Assembly: GCA_023245765.1 (NCBI GenBank)
Contig: JAHFJP010000007.1
Span: forward strand, 1-43,900
Origin: Candidatus Peribacteria bacterium
GTDB taxonomy: Bacteria; Patescibacteriota; Gracilibacteria; Peribacterales; Peribacteraceae
Length of the DNA stretch: 43,900 bases
Direction of reading: 5' to 3'
A program made the translations under genes and the position numbers. The notes beneath the pieces were generated by a model. The model did not search any database. It was not told the origin of the DNA and was given only the letters and a program-made list of their open reading frames with translations. This document shows, in pieces, positions 18,309-26,690 of this stretch. The number at the start of each line of letters is the position of its first letter. Position 1 is the stretch's first letter.

Positions 18309-19109
18309 ATGGCCTCCCGAGAAGCATCCGACTTGATCAGTGTTCATCACGTTTTGAAGAGTAACGACATCCGGGAACCGAAGCTGGAGCGGGTGATGGC
18401 AGATTTGCGAACGCTTTTCATCGGGCGTGCGGGAACAACATTTGACTGGCAGGAACAGTACGACTCCGCCTGCGAAACATTGGCGGTATCGGGTACTGCC
18501 AAATTTATGCCATCGCTTGAGAACGCGCGTGGTGCGTTTACTCCTGATCAGCAACAAATGATGCTACTACTTCGCAATCCCACTCTCGTATTTGTTCCCG
18601 ATCAAAAATTCAGCGCTATGCTTAAGGCGATCGGAGAAAGTGGCCTTGTGGAAAAAGACCCCGAAATCCACAGGCCCTTTGCGGAAATCATGAAAAAGGA
18701 TGACAGGAAATCTTCAGCGGCAACGACCGTCCAGCCCGTGGTGATGGAAAGTACTCAAGAGATAGAGCCATTTGTGGGTGATGATCCGCAAAAAAATGTT
18801 GCTGAGCGTGTTCAGATTGCTGCCGCGATCCATGAGGTGCTCTCGATGGGGCCAATGACGAAAGAGGGGTACACCATGCTTGCATTGGATCATTTCCGCA
18901 AAGGAACACAGGTTGATGACCAAACGGCGACGATTCTCGATGCTGAATCCACGCACAAAGACGTATTTTGGGGGGGGGTTAAAGTATACAAAGAATTTTC
19001 GAGCTCGCCTCCGCAACGGCAAATGTACTTTGGCTTTTTGCCCAATATTGCAACGAGAACCTTGACCCGGTTCCGTTCCACAATAGCTGGAAGAAAGATA
19101 TCGCAGTGA
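18309..19109 (+). CDS. hypothetical protein
   Basis: 266-aa ORF, contains a 9-G homopolymer at 18970-18978. Confidence 0.55.
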   Translation: MASREASDLISVHHVLKSNDIREPKLERVMADLRTLFIGRAGTTFDWQEQYDSACETLAVSGTAKFMPSLENARGAFTPDQQQMMLLLRNPTLVFVPDQKFSAMLKAIGESGLVEKDPEIHRPFAEIMKKDDRKSSAATTVQPVVMESTQEIEPFVGDDPQKNVAERVQIAAAIHEVLSMGPMTKEGYTMLALDHFRKGTQVDDQTATILDAESTHKDVFWGGVKVYKEFSSSPPQRQMYFGFLPNIATRTLTRFRSTIAGRKISQ

Positions 19110-19131
19110 GCTTCGGCTATACTCACTGGCG

Positions 19132-20964
19132 ATGACTGTATTGTTGACGCTCTTCCTCGCCGGCCTGATCACCATCCTGCTCCCCTGCATCCTCCCGCTG
19201 ATCCCGGTCGTCTTGGGTGTGAGCATTGCGGGCAAGAGCAGGCTCAGGCCACTCGTCACGATCGGGGGCATGGTGCTGTCGTTCGTCCTCTTCACATTCA
19301 TTCTCCAGACGCTCCTCAGCAGGTTTGTCGCGTTTGCCGACATCATCCAGATTTCGACGTACTACGTGCTGCTACTCTTTGGCATTTGTTTCCTCACCCA
19401 TAACAAGAACATTCAGCTGATTGTTGCGGTGCTCGGCGGGTACTTCTATTACAAATACGGATGGATCACCATCTCGATCGCGGAAGTCGGCGGGTGGCTG
19501 GCAATTGAAATCGGCGGACGGGTCGCAGCGAAGATTCAGCAGATCGGATCGGATGTGCAGCAGGCGGCACGATCCGGCATCGGTTCCGAATCACTCGTCA
19601 CGGCATTCATCGTCGGACTCACGCTCGGTTTGGTCTGGGTACCCTGCGCGGGCCCCGCACTCGGCTTTGCCCTCACGCTTGTCCGCAACGAACCGGGACT
19701 GATGGCGCTCGGCGCTCTCTCCGCCTACGGCATTGGCGCGGCGGTTCCCCTCCTCATTGTCGCCTATGGCGGCCAGTGGGCGGTGCATTCGGTGCGAGCG
19801 CTCAGCCAATACACCGGCCGCATCAAGCAGTTTGCGGGCGCGGTGCTCATTATGACCGCAATCGGATTCCAGTACGGATGGCTCATGACATTTCAAACAT
19901 GGCTAACAGATATCACCGGATTTGGATCGTTTGGATCGAAAATAGAAGAGAATTTGTTTCAGCAGGAAGTATCATCATCGAGTACCTCGGTCCCGTCGGT
20001 CTCCTCGGTTTCTTCGGTTCCCTCTTCTGTGACTCTCCCCACCCTTCCAAAAATCTCACGCGCTCCAGAGCTTACAGGTCTAGGTCCATGGCATAACTCG
20101 CAGCCGTTCACGATGGCGTCGCTCAAAGGCAAAGTTGTCCTCGTCGACTTCTGGACCTACAGCTGCATCAACTGCATCCGGACGCTGCCGTATATGGAGG
20201 GATACTGGAAAAAGTTTAAAGACACTCCGTTTGTTCTGCTCGGCGTGCATACTCCCGAGTTCGTGTTCGAGAAGGATGAGGGAAACGTGAGCGACGCGAT
20301 CAAGCGCCACGGGCTCACGTACCCCATCGCGCAGGACAATGATTTCGGAACGTGGAACGCGTTCGCGAATCGTTACTGGCCGGCGAAGTATTTGATCGAT
20401 GCCGACGGATACATCCGGTACACGCATTTCGGCGAGGGCAATTACGACGAAACGGACCTCGCCATCCAGAGTCTGCTCAAAGAGATCGGCGCAACGGCGA
20501 AAGGTCCGATGATTGGCGCGGATGCGTCCGAGGGGGGAGGCCGCGAAACGTCACCGGAGACCTACGTCGGTTCGCGTAACTGGCCGTCGTTCAGTAACAG
20601 CGCCGGCGACCCCGATACCGCGATCCACACCTACGTCATGCCGGAATCCGTGCCACTCCATCAGTATGCGCTCAGCGGCGACTGGCAGCTGTCGGTCGAC
20701 GAGGAGAGTCAGGTACTGCGGAGCACCGAAGGAGCAATCCGGTATCACGCGATGGGATCCGAAGTGAATCTAGTCTTGGGTATCGAAGAAGGATCAAAAC
20801 CCGTTCCCGTCGATATTTTCATTGATGGAATGAAAACGAAGACGATCACGGTCCGGGCGCACGATCTCTACAATCTCTTCACGGGCACGTACGGCGAGCA
20901 TGACGTTACACTCAACATTCATGGAAAGGGCGTAGCGGCGTATGCGTTCACGTTTGGGTCATAG
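19132..20964 (+). CDS. DipZ-like protein: CcdA/DsbD-type membrane domain + TlpA-like thioredoxin + C-terminal beta domain
   Basis: LLPCILPLIPVVLGVS, VWVPCAGPALGFAL; VVLVDFWTYSCINCIRTLPYMEGYWKKF; C-terminal WQLSVDEESQVLRSTEG...HDVTLNIHGKGVAAYAFTFG. Confidence 0.88.
   Translation: MTVLLTLFLAGLITILLPCILPLIPVVLGVSIAGKSRLRPLVTIGGMVLSFVLFTFILQTLLSRFVAFADIIQISTYYVLLLFGICFLTHNKNIQLIVAVLGGYFYYKYGWITISIAEVGGWLAIEIGGRVAAKIQQIGSDVQQAARSGIGSESLVTAFIVGLTLGLVWVPCAGPALGFALTLVRNEPGLMALGALSAYGIGAAVPLLIVAYGGQWAVHSVRALSQYTGRIKQFAGAVLIMTAIGFQYGWLMTFQTWLTDITGFGSFGSKIEENLFQQEVSSSSTSVPSVSSVSSVPSSVTLPTLPKISRAPELTGLGPWHNSQPFTMASLKGKVVLVDFWTYSCINCIRTLPYMEGYWKKFKDTPFVLLGVHTPEFVFEKDEGNVSDAIKRHGLTYPIAQDNDFGTWNAFANRYWPAKYLIDADGYIRYTHFGEGNYDETDLAIQSLLKEIGATAKGPMIGADASEGGGRETSPETYVGSRNWPSFSNSAGDPDTAIHTYVMPESVPLHQYALSGDWQLSVDEESQVLRSTEGAIRYHAMGSEVNLVLGIEEGSKPVPVDIFIDGMKTKTITVRAHDLYNLFTGTYGEHDVTLNIHGKGVAAYAFTFGS
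19978..20031 (+). repeat. 9-nt tandem repeat (TCGGTYNCN) inside the dipZ-like CDS linker
   Basis: CTCGGTCCC GTCGGTCTC CTCGGTTTC TTCGGTTCC encodes SVPSVSSVSSVPSSV. Confidence 0.7.
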
Positions 20965-21015
20965 ACATTTCCGTTGCTCTCGACCTACAATCAACCACTT
21001 TCCACTCATCTCTCT

Positions 21016-21735
21016 ATGTCCGATTCGCTTCTCAAAGGAGTTGCAATCATCTGCGGAGCCACCGTCACGTTGACCTGCATCGCGGTCACGATTTTCCTCG
21101 CGGTGTTCTTTAAGGCGTACATTCGCTCCCTCCCGCCGCCGATCAATTACGGCTCCTATGGCCCCATGGGCATGATGAATGGTATGCCGCCGACCGGACG
21201 TTCCTGGGGTCCCGAACAGGCGACCGGAGAACCCAACACGACGATGGCGGGGGATCAAATTACCGCGTGGGCATCGCTCACGACCGATTTTCAGGATGAG
21301 TGGCTCACACTCACGTACAAGGATCCGGTGACGCCGGTCGCCGTGCTCGTGCACGAGACGTTCAATCCCGGTGCGGTGACCAAAGTCACGTCCGTCGACG
21401 GTGACAAGGAAACGACGCTGTGGGAGGGCAAGGATCCGGTCAAGATTGAGTACGGCAAGGGGGTCGCGGAAATTCCCGTCACGGTACCTTCACCAATCAC
21501 GTCCGTGAAAATCTATCTCAACTCCAAGAATGTTCCCGGCTGGAACGAAATCGATGCCGTTGGGCTCAAGGCCGCGGATGACACGGTGCAGTGGGCAACC
21601 GAAGCAAAAGCAAGCAGCACATTCGCCGAACAACCGCCGATGGGCATGATGCCGGGAGATCCCACGACCGACCGACTCAACGGTATGGACCAGCGGTTGA
21701 AAGCATTGGAAGACGGCTCGAAGGCGAAGAAGTGA
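21016..21735 (+). CDS. single-TM protein with extracytoplasmic beta-rich domain
   Basis: TM segment GVAIICGATVTLTCIAVTIFLAVFF then GPEQATGEPNTTMAGDQITAWASL...; ATG at 21016. Confidence 0.6.
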   Translation: MSDSLLKGVAIICGATVTLTCIAVTIFLAVFFKAYIRSLPPPINYGSYGPMGMMNGMPPTGRSWGPEQATGEPNTTMAGDQITAWASLTTDFQDEWLTLTYKDPVTPVAVLVHETFNPGAVTKVTSVDGDKETTLWEGKDPVKIEYGKGVAEIPVTVPSPITSVKIYLNSKNVPGWNEIDAVGLKAADDTVQWATEAKASSTFAEQPPMGMMPGDPTTDRLNGMDQRLKALEDGSKAKK

Positions 21736-21867
21736 CAGAATAAGAAGATCATGACCTTTGTTTTGTCTTATCCAGAAGGGAAAAAGTAGGCTTCGTGCGT
21801 CATGTACTTTCTTTTCATAGAAAGCGGGGTAGCATCTGCCTCCGTACTTCTTTCCCCTGTTTTCTCT

Positions 21868-22083
21868 ATGGAATTTACTCTTTCAGAGCCACAGCGCGCT
21901 GTTCTCACCAGGATTGGTGTTAAGGACCTGGACGCTGCACAGAGGGGAATTGAAGCATCTACACAGCAGACGCCCATTCTCGCTGCAATCGATCGTATGA
22001 TAGGCAACGATCAGTCAACCGGCACGCTTCTCAAGACATTGTTGGAGGACGTTCCGGGCGTGGAGTTTGATCAGAAGAAATGA
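21868..22083 (+). CDS. small hypothetical protein
   Basis: MEFTLSEPQRAVLTRIGVKDLDAAQ..., internal start of ORF 21802..22083. Confidence 0.45.
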   Translation: MEFTLSEPQRAVLTRIGVKDLDAAQRGIEASTQQTPILAAIDRMIGNDQSTGTLLKTLLEDVPGVEFDQKK

Positions 22084-22129
22084 AATCTTATGAAAAGTCA
22101 TACGCCTCCTGCATTCTTTCTCCACTTCC

Positions 22130-22693
22130 ATGCCGTCATCGTCCTCCAGAATTGATCTCTCACCTGTGAGCATCCACGACCGGCCGGTGGTCGAAGAATA
22201 CAGCGCTGACCACCGGGTCAACGATGCGCGCTGGGTTTCGGCTATGCCTGATGGCAAGCCATGGCAGGATTATGAATTGCATCCGAGCATTCTGCCGCAG
22301 TTGAAAAATCTCCGCGATTTGCCCCGAGGCATGCGGATCCTCAATCCTCTCGAACTGATGCAAGTCTTCGCCGGGCAGCAGGATGAAATTCAGAATGCTC
22401 TTCGGGACGTGTTTGCGCGTGGCATCGTGAAATGCGGCGCAGAGAATTCACATTACTTTTCCGTCATACAGGATGCAGATGGCCATCCGGCGTTCCACCG
22501 GCCGGGGTACGCGGGGGGCACACGCGCAAACATCATGATTGCCCCGATGGGCACGCCGGGCGATGACTACACGGTAAAACTCTGCATCGATGATGGGAGG
22601 ACGGGCGCGCGGGAGGCTGTCTTCCGCTCCATCGGCAATGTCGACGATGAAATTGTCACGCTGCCGGATAGGCGTCCGGTCGTTACATTTTAA
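22130..22693 (+). CDS. hypothetical protein
   Basis: 187-aa ORF followed by strong terminator. Confidence 0.6.
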   Translation: MPSSSSRIDLSPVSIHDRPVVEEYSADHRVNDARWVSAMPDGKPWQDYELHPSILPQLKNLRDLPRGMRILNPLELMQVFAGQQDEIQNALRDVFARGIVKCGAENSHYFSVIQDADGHPAFHRPGYAGGTRANIMIAPMGTPGDDYTVKLCIDDGRTGAREAVFRSIGNVDDEIVTLPDRRPVVTF

Positions 22694-22698
22694 CTTAC

Positions 22699-22733
22699 AA
22701 AAAAACCGGCCCCGGAGGAGCCGGTCTTTTTTT
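22699..22733. terminator. bidirectional intrinsic terminator between convergent genes
   Basis: AAAAAAACCGGCCCCGGAGGAGCCGGTCTTTTTTT: ACCGGC/GCCGGT stem with A-tract 5' and T-tract 3'. Confidence 0.88.
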
Positions 22734-22740
22734 ACATCTG

Positions 22741-24117
22741 TTACTTGCGACCCAGCGCCGCGGTCTTCTCTGCGATCACTGTCCGCATCGACGGGGTTCC
22801 CGCCAGCGCCATATCCGGAACTTCAATGGCATCCTCGACCATCTCGGTATCGAACACGTAGGCGAAACTGCCATGCTCCCCAATGTCCACGCCATCGACT
22901 TCTGAGATCGGTGACACACGGAGGCTACCGAGAACCGTTTTGACTGCGAACCAGCAGATCGAAGAGCCGATGACGGTATACGCGCCGACCGCGAGGATGC
23001 CGATGACCTGGCTCTGCAGGAGTGCCATTCCTCCGCCGTAGAAGAGGCCATCTAACGTTCCGACGGATCCCAACTTGGTTGCGAACAAGCCGACGGCAAA
23101 CGTTCCCCAGACGCCGTTCACCAAGTGCACCGAGAGCGCGCCGACGGGATCATCCACGTGCAAGCGCTCGAAGATCGGGGCGGAGAAGAAGCAGAATGCC
23201 CCTGCGAGTAGCCCGATCGCAAGCGCTCCGACCATGGAGACGGCGTTGCAGCCGGCGGTGATGGCAACGAGACCTGCCAGACAGCCGTTGAGCATGGCAC
23301 CGAGGTCAGCTTTCCCGAGCTTCCACCATGAAAGCAGCATCGCGCTTCCGAGGGAGGCGGAGGAAGCGAGCATCGTGGTCATCGTGATGTGGGCGATGGG
23401 ACCGGCATCGGCGGCAAGTGTGCTGCCGGGGTTGAAGCCGAACCAGCCCATCCACAGAATGATGGTGCCGAGTGTCGCAAAGGTGAGGTTGTGCGGCTTC
23501 ATCACGCGTGGCTTGCCATTGGCGTCATACTTGCCGATGCGCGCACCGACGAAGAGCGCTCCCGTCAGCGCTGCCCATCCTCCGACGGAGTGGACGATTG
23601 ATGAACCGGCAAAGTCTTGGAATGGCGTCGCAAGCGTGCTCAAAAATCCTCCGCCCCATGCCCAGTGCCCGGTGACGGGGTACAACAGGGCGATGAAGAG
23701 GATGGAGAAGAGCATGTATGCCGAGAATTTCATGCGCTCGGCCACGATGCCCGAAACAATCGTCACCGCGGCGTCAGCGAAGACAAGTTCGAAGAAGAAC
23801 TTTGCGGCGATGGGGACCTTGGACCAGTCGAGCGATGCGAATCCGTCACCGCTCAGAAGCGCTGAAACGAATCCCGTGAGACCGACGAAGGGGTTGCCGT
23901 TGCCGAACATGAATGCAAAGCCGACGGCCCAGAACACGAGTCCCGAAATCGTGACGACGCCGAAGTTCATGGCGAGCACGTTGGTCACATGCCGCACGCG
24001 GCAGAAGCCTGATTCGAGGAAGGCGAACCCGGCGAACATCCAGAAGACGAGGACGCCGGTGTAGAGCACCCAGACGGTATCGATGTTCGTCTTGAGGGTA
24101 TCGAGTGTGAGTTCCAT
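22741..24117 (-). CDS. amt: ammonium transporter
   Basis: FWMFAGFAFLESGFCRVRHVTNVLAMNFGVV, GHWAWGGGFL, GSSIVHSVGGWAALTGALFVGARIGKY, WFGFNPGSTL. Confidence 0.95.
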   Translation of the reverse strand: MELTLDTLKTNIDTVWVLYTGVLVFWMFAGFAFLESGFCRVRHVTNVLAMNFGVVTISGLVFWAVGFAFMFGNGNPFVGLTGFVSALLSGDGFASLDWSKVPIAAKFFFELVFADAAVTIVSGIVAERMKFSAYMLFSILFIALLYPVTGHWAWGGGFLSTLATPFQDFAGSSIVHSVGGWAALTGALFVGARIGKYDANGKPRVMKPHNLTFATLGTIILWMGWFGFNPGSTLAADAGPIAHITMTTMLASSASLGSAMLLSWWKLGKADLGAMLNGCLAGLVAITAGCNAVSMVGALAIGLLAGAFCFFSAPIFERLHVDDPVGALSVHLVNGVWGTFAVGLFATKLGSVGTLDGLFYGGGMALLQSQVIGILAVGAYTVIGSSICWFAVKTVLGSLRVSPISEVDGVDIGEHGSFAYVFDTEMVEDAIEVPDMALAGTPSMRTVIAEKTAALGRK

Positions 24118-24144
24118 AGATGAGTGAGGGGAAGGGGGGAAGCG

Positions 24145-24174
24145 GTAGAGACGCCCCGACGGGGCGTCTGTACA
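24145..24174. repeat. palindromic repeat GTAGAGACGCCCCGACGGGGCGTCTGTAC in glnA-amt intergenic region
   Basis: AGACGCCCC/GGGGCGTCT perfect 9-bp stem, GAC loop (24149-24169). Confidence 0.8.
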
Positions 24175-24189
24175 AGTCCGATAGAGGAT

Positions 24190-25695
24190 TTACACATCGT
24201 AATACCGATAAAATTCCGAGGCGGTGGGCCGTTTAGCCTCGTCCATGACATCGCCGCGCTTCCAGGTGATGAAGTTTTCAATGAACGCTTTGCTGAAGAC
24301 GCCACCCTTGAGCAGGAATTCATGGTCTTGTTCCAAAGAATCCAGTGCCTCGCCCAGGGAGGATGGCGCATGCTTGATCTTCGCGAGCTGATCGGGGGCC
24401 ATGTCATACAGGTTTCCGTCCGTGTGGTCGCCGGGCAGGAGTCCTCTCTCGATGCCGTCCATTCCCGCGAGGAGCAGTGCGGAGAACGCGAGGTACGGGT
24501 TGCAGGCGGGGTCGGGCATGCGGAATTCCACACGCTTTGCCTTGGGGTTGTTGCTGTACATCGGGATGCGGATCGCGGCCGAGCGATTGCGCGCCGAGTA
24601 GATGAGGTTCACCGGAGCCTCAAAACCTGGAACGAGACGCTTGTAGCTGTTGGTCGTGGGGTTGCAGATTGCGCAGAGCGCCTTGGCGTGGTGGAGGAGG
24701 CCCGCGATGTAGTGGAGGGCCATTTTGCTGAGGCCCGCATATTCACTGCCTGCGAACAGCGGCTTGCCCTGCTTCCACAAACTCATGTGGACGTGCATGC
24801 CCGAGCCGTTGTCGCCAAAGAGGGGCTTCGGCATGAACGTCGCGGTCTTGCCGTACCGATAGGCGACGTTGCGGACAATGTACTTGTAGCGCATGAGCTT
24901 ATCGGCCATGGTCAGGAGCTCGTCGCGCTCCATATCGATCTCCGCCTGGCCACCGGTGGCAACTTCGTGGTGGAAAGTTTCGATTTTGACACCCGCGCGT
25001 TCCATCTCGCGCACCATCGTCGAGCGCAGGTCCTGCTGGGTATCCATCGGCGAGACCGGGAAGTAGCCTTCCTTGTGGCGGATCTTGTAGCCCAAGTTGC
25101 CGCTGCTCCCGTCTTCATCCGTACCGGTGTTCCAGATGCCTTCGTTGGAATCCACGGCGAAGGAAGCGTGGTTCGCTCCGTTGTCGTACTTCACGGAATC
25201 GAAGATGAAGAACTCCGCCTCTGGGCCGAAGTACCCGCTGTCGGCCACGTTGCTGTTCTTTAGATACTCCATCGCACGCATCGCGACCGTCCTTGGGCTG
25301 CTGTCATAGAACTCGCCCGTGATCGGATCCTTCACATTGCAGAGGACCGAAATCGTCTGCTCGGTCTTGAACGTATCAAGAATCGCTGTCGCGGGATCGG
25401 GAACGAGCAACATGTCGGACTCCTGAATCTGGCGGAATCCGCGGATCGAGCTTCCATCGAAGCCCGCCGCAGTCTTGAGGACATCCTCCAGTTCATGGAT
25501 CGGCTTGCTCGTGTGCTGGAGCGTGCCGGGGACATCGACGAATGTCAGGTCGAGCACGGTGCAGTCATGCTTCTTGGCAAATGCCATGACATCTTCCGCG
25601 GTCTTCATCTTGGGTGTGAACGAAAGATCCTCACCCATGTGCGGGCGCGGGATCTTCATGAGTTCCTTTTCCATTGTTCCAGCGACCGGATTCAT
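24190..25695 (-). CDS. glnA: glutamine synthetase type I
   Basis: FDGSSIRGF, GYFGPEAEFFIFD, NGSGMHVHMSLWK, NPTTNSYKRLVPGFEAPVN, RIPMYSNNPKAKRVEFRMPDPACNPYLAFSALL. Confidence 0.96.
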   Translation of the reverse strand: MNPVAGTMEKELMKIPRPHMGEDLSFTPKMKTAEDVMAFAKKHDCTVLDLTFVDVPGTLQHTSKPIHELEDVLKTAAGFDGSSIRGFRQIQESDMLLVPDPATAILDTFKTEQTISVLCNVKDPITGEFYDSSPRTVAMRAMEYLKNSNVADSGYFGPEAEFFIFDSVKYDNGANHASFAVDSNEGIWNTGTDEDGSSGNLGYKIRHKEGYFPVSPMDTQQDLRSTMVREMERAGVKIETFHHEVATGGQAEIDMERDELLTMADKLMRYKYIVRNVAYRYGKTATFMPKPLFGDNGSGMHVHMSLWKQGKPLFAGSEYAGLSKMALHYIAGLLHHAKALCAICNPTTNSYKRLVPGFEAPVNLIYSARNRSAAIRIPMYSNNPKAKRVEFRMPDPACNPYLAFSALLLAGMDGIERGLLPGDHTDGNLYDMAPDQLAKIKHAPSSLGEALDSLEQDHEFLLKGGVFSKAFIENFITWKRGDVMDEAKRPTASEFYRYYDV

Positions 25696-25713
25696 AGAAG
25701 GAGGGGGGAAGAA

Positions 25714-25749
25714 AAGAAGTGAAAAATGAAAAATGAAAAGTGAAAAATG
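25714..25749. repeat. GTGAAAA-type tandem repeat upstream of glnA
   Basis: GAAGTGAAAAATGAAAAATGAAAAGTGAAAAATG. Confidence 0.7.
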
Positions 25750-25933
25750 CCAAGGGTAGTGAACAGGGGACGGGGAGCCGTTCCAACCTGCCCGATGAAC
25801 ACAATGTTTTTTCTGTTATTATTTTGAACAACAGAGCGTTATCATGTATCTTCCCTTCCTCCCCGTTATTCGGGGAGATTTCCCGGTTCCGTGTTCAGCC
25901 AGATTACACATTGCGGTCTACTCTCCTTCCCGT

Positions 25934-26680
25934 ATGGCTAAAGATCTCATTCGCATCCTCTCCTCCGCCGGACTCACCGATGCTCAGGCGCAACTGTACT
26001 ACGCTGGTCTCAAGATGGCGTCGGCTCCAGCCTCTGAATATGCCAAGAAGACCGGATTCAACCGGATTACCGCGTACAACATGCTGGAAGAAATGGTCCG
26101 GCAAGGCCGGTTCACTCTTGTGAAGAAAACCCGTGGCAAGTGGTATTCGCCAATTGCACCCGAATATCTGGCGGTGGATGCACGCAAGAATGCCGACGCA
26201 TTGGAGCGCAGTCTTCCAGAACTCCGTTCCATGCAGGGGCCGAAGGAACGAAAGCCGCGTGTCCGGTTCTTTGAAGGATGGGACGGCGTACGGCGCGTGT
26301 ATGAGGAGACGCTCACTGCGCATGGGGAAATCCTGAACTTCGCCAACTCTGCTGTCGTGCGGGAGTATTGGCCAGCGTACGATACAGAGTACGTGGAGGA
26401 ACGCGTCCGGCGCGGCATCCACCTGCGCGGCATCGCTCCCGACGAGCCGACGGGGAGGAAAGTGCACGGTGAAGACCGCAAGAAGCTGCGGGAAATCCGT
26501 CTGGTCCCCGGCAAGGATTTCGACTTTACCAACGAGATCAACGTCTACGATCATAAAGTCGCCATCTGCTCGTTTGCGTCGCAGCCGCAGATGTTCGGGG
26601 TGATTATCGAAAGCAAAGAGGTCGCCGAAACGCAGCGGCAGATATTTGAGATGGCCTGGCGGTACGCGGGACGAAAGTAA
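25934..26680 (+). CDS. TrmB-family transcriptional regulator-like protein
   Basis: Winged HTH: LIRILSSAGLTDAQAQLYYAGLKMASAPASEYAKKTGFNRITAYNMLEEMVRQGRFTLVKKTRGKWYSPIAPE. Confidence 0.7.
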   Translation: MAKDLIRILSSAGLTDAQAQLYYAGLKMASAPASEYAKKTGFNRITAYNMLEEMVRQGRFTLVKKTRGKWYSPIAPEYLAVDARKNADALERSLPELRSMQGPKERKPRVRFFEGWDGVRRVYEETLTAHGEILNFANSAVVREYWPAYDTEYVEERVRRGIHLRGIAPDEPTGRKVHGEDRKKLREIRLVPGKDFDFTNEINVYDHKVAICSFASQPQMFGVIIESKEVAETQRQIFEMAWRYAGRK

Positions 26681-26690
26681 TTACGACCAA

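Noticed and set aside
23075-24064. 329-aa plus-strand ORF antisense to amt
   Set aside because: Shadow ORF over a convincing ammonium transporter.
24124-25263. 379-aa plus-strand ORF antisense to glnA
   Set aside because: Shadow ORF; glnA motifs are on the minus strand.
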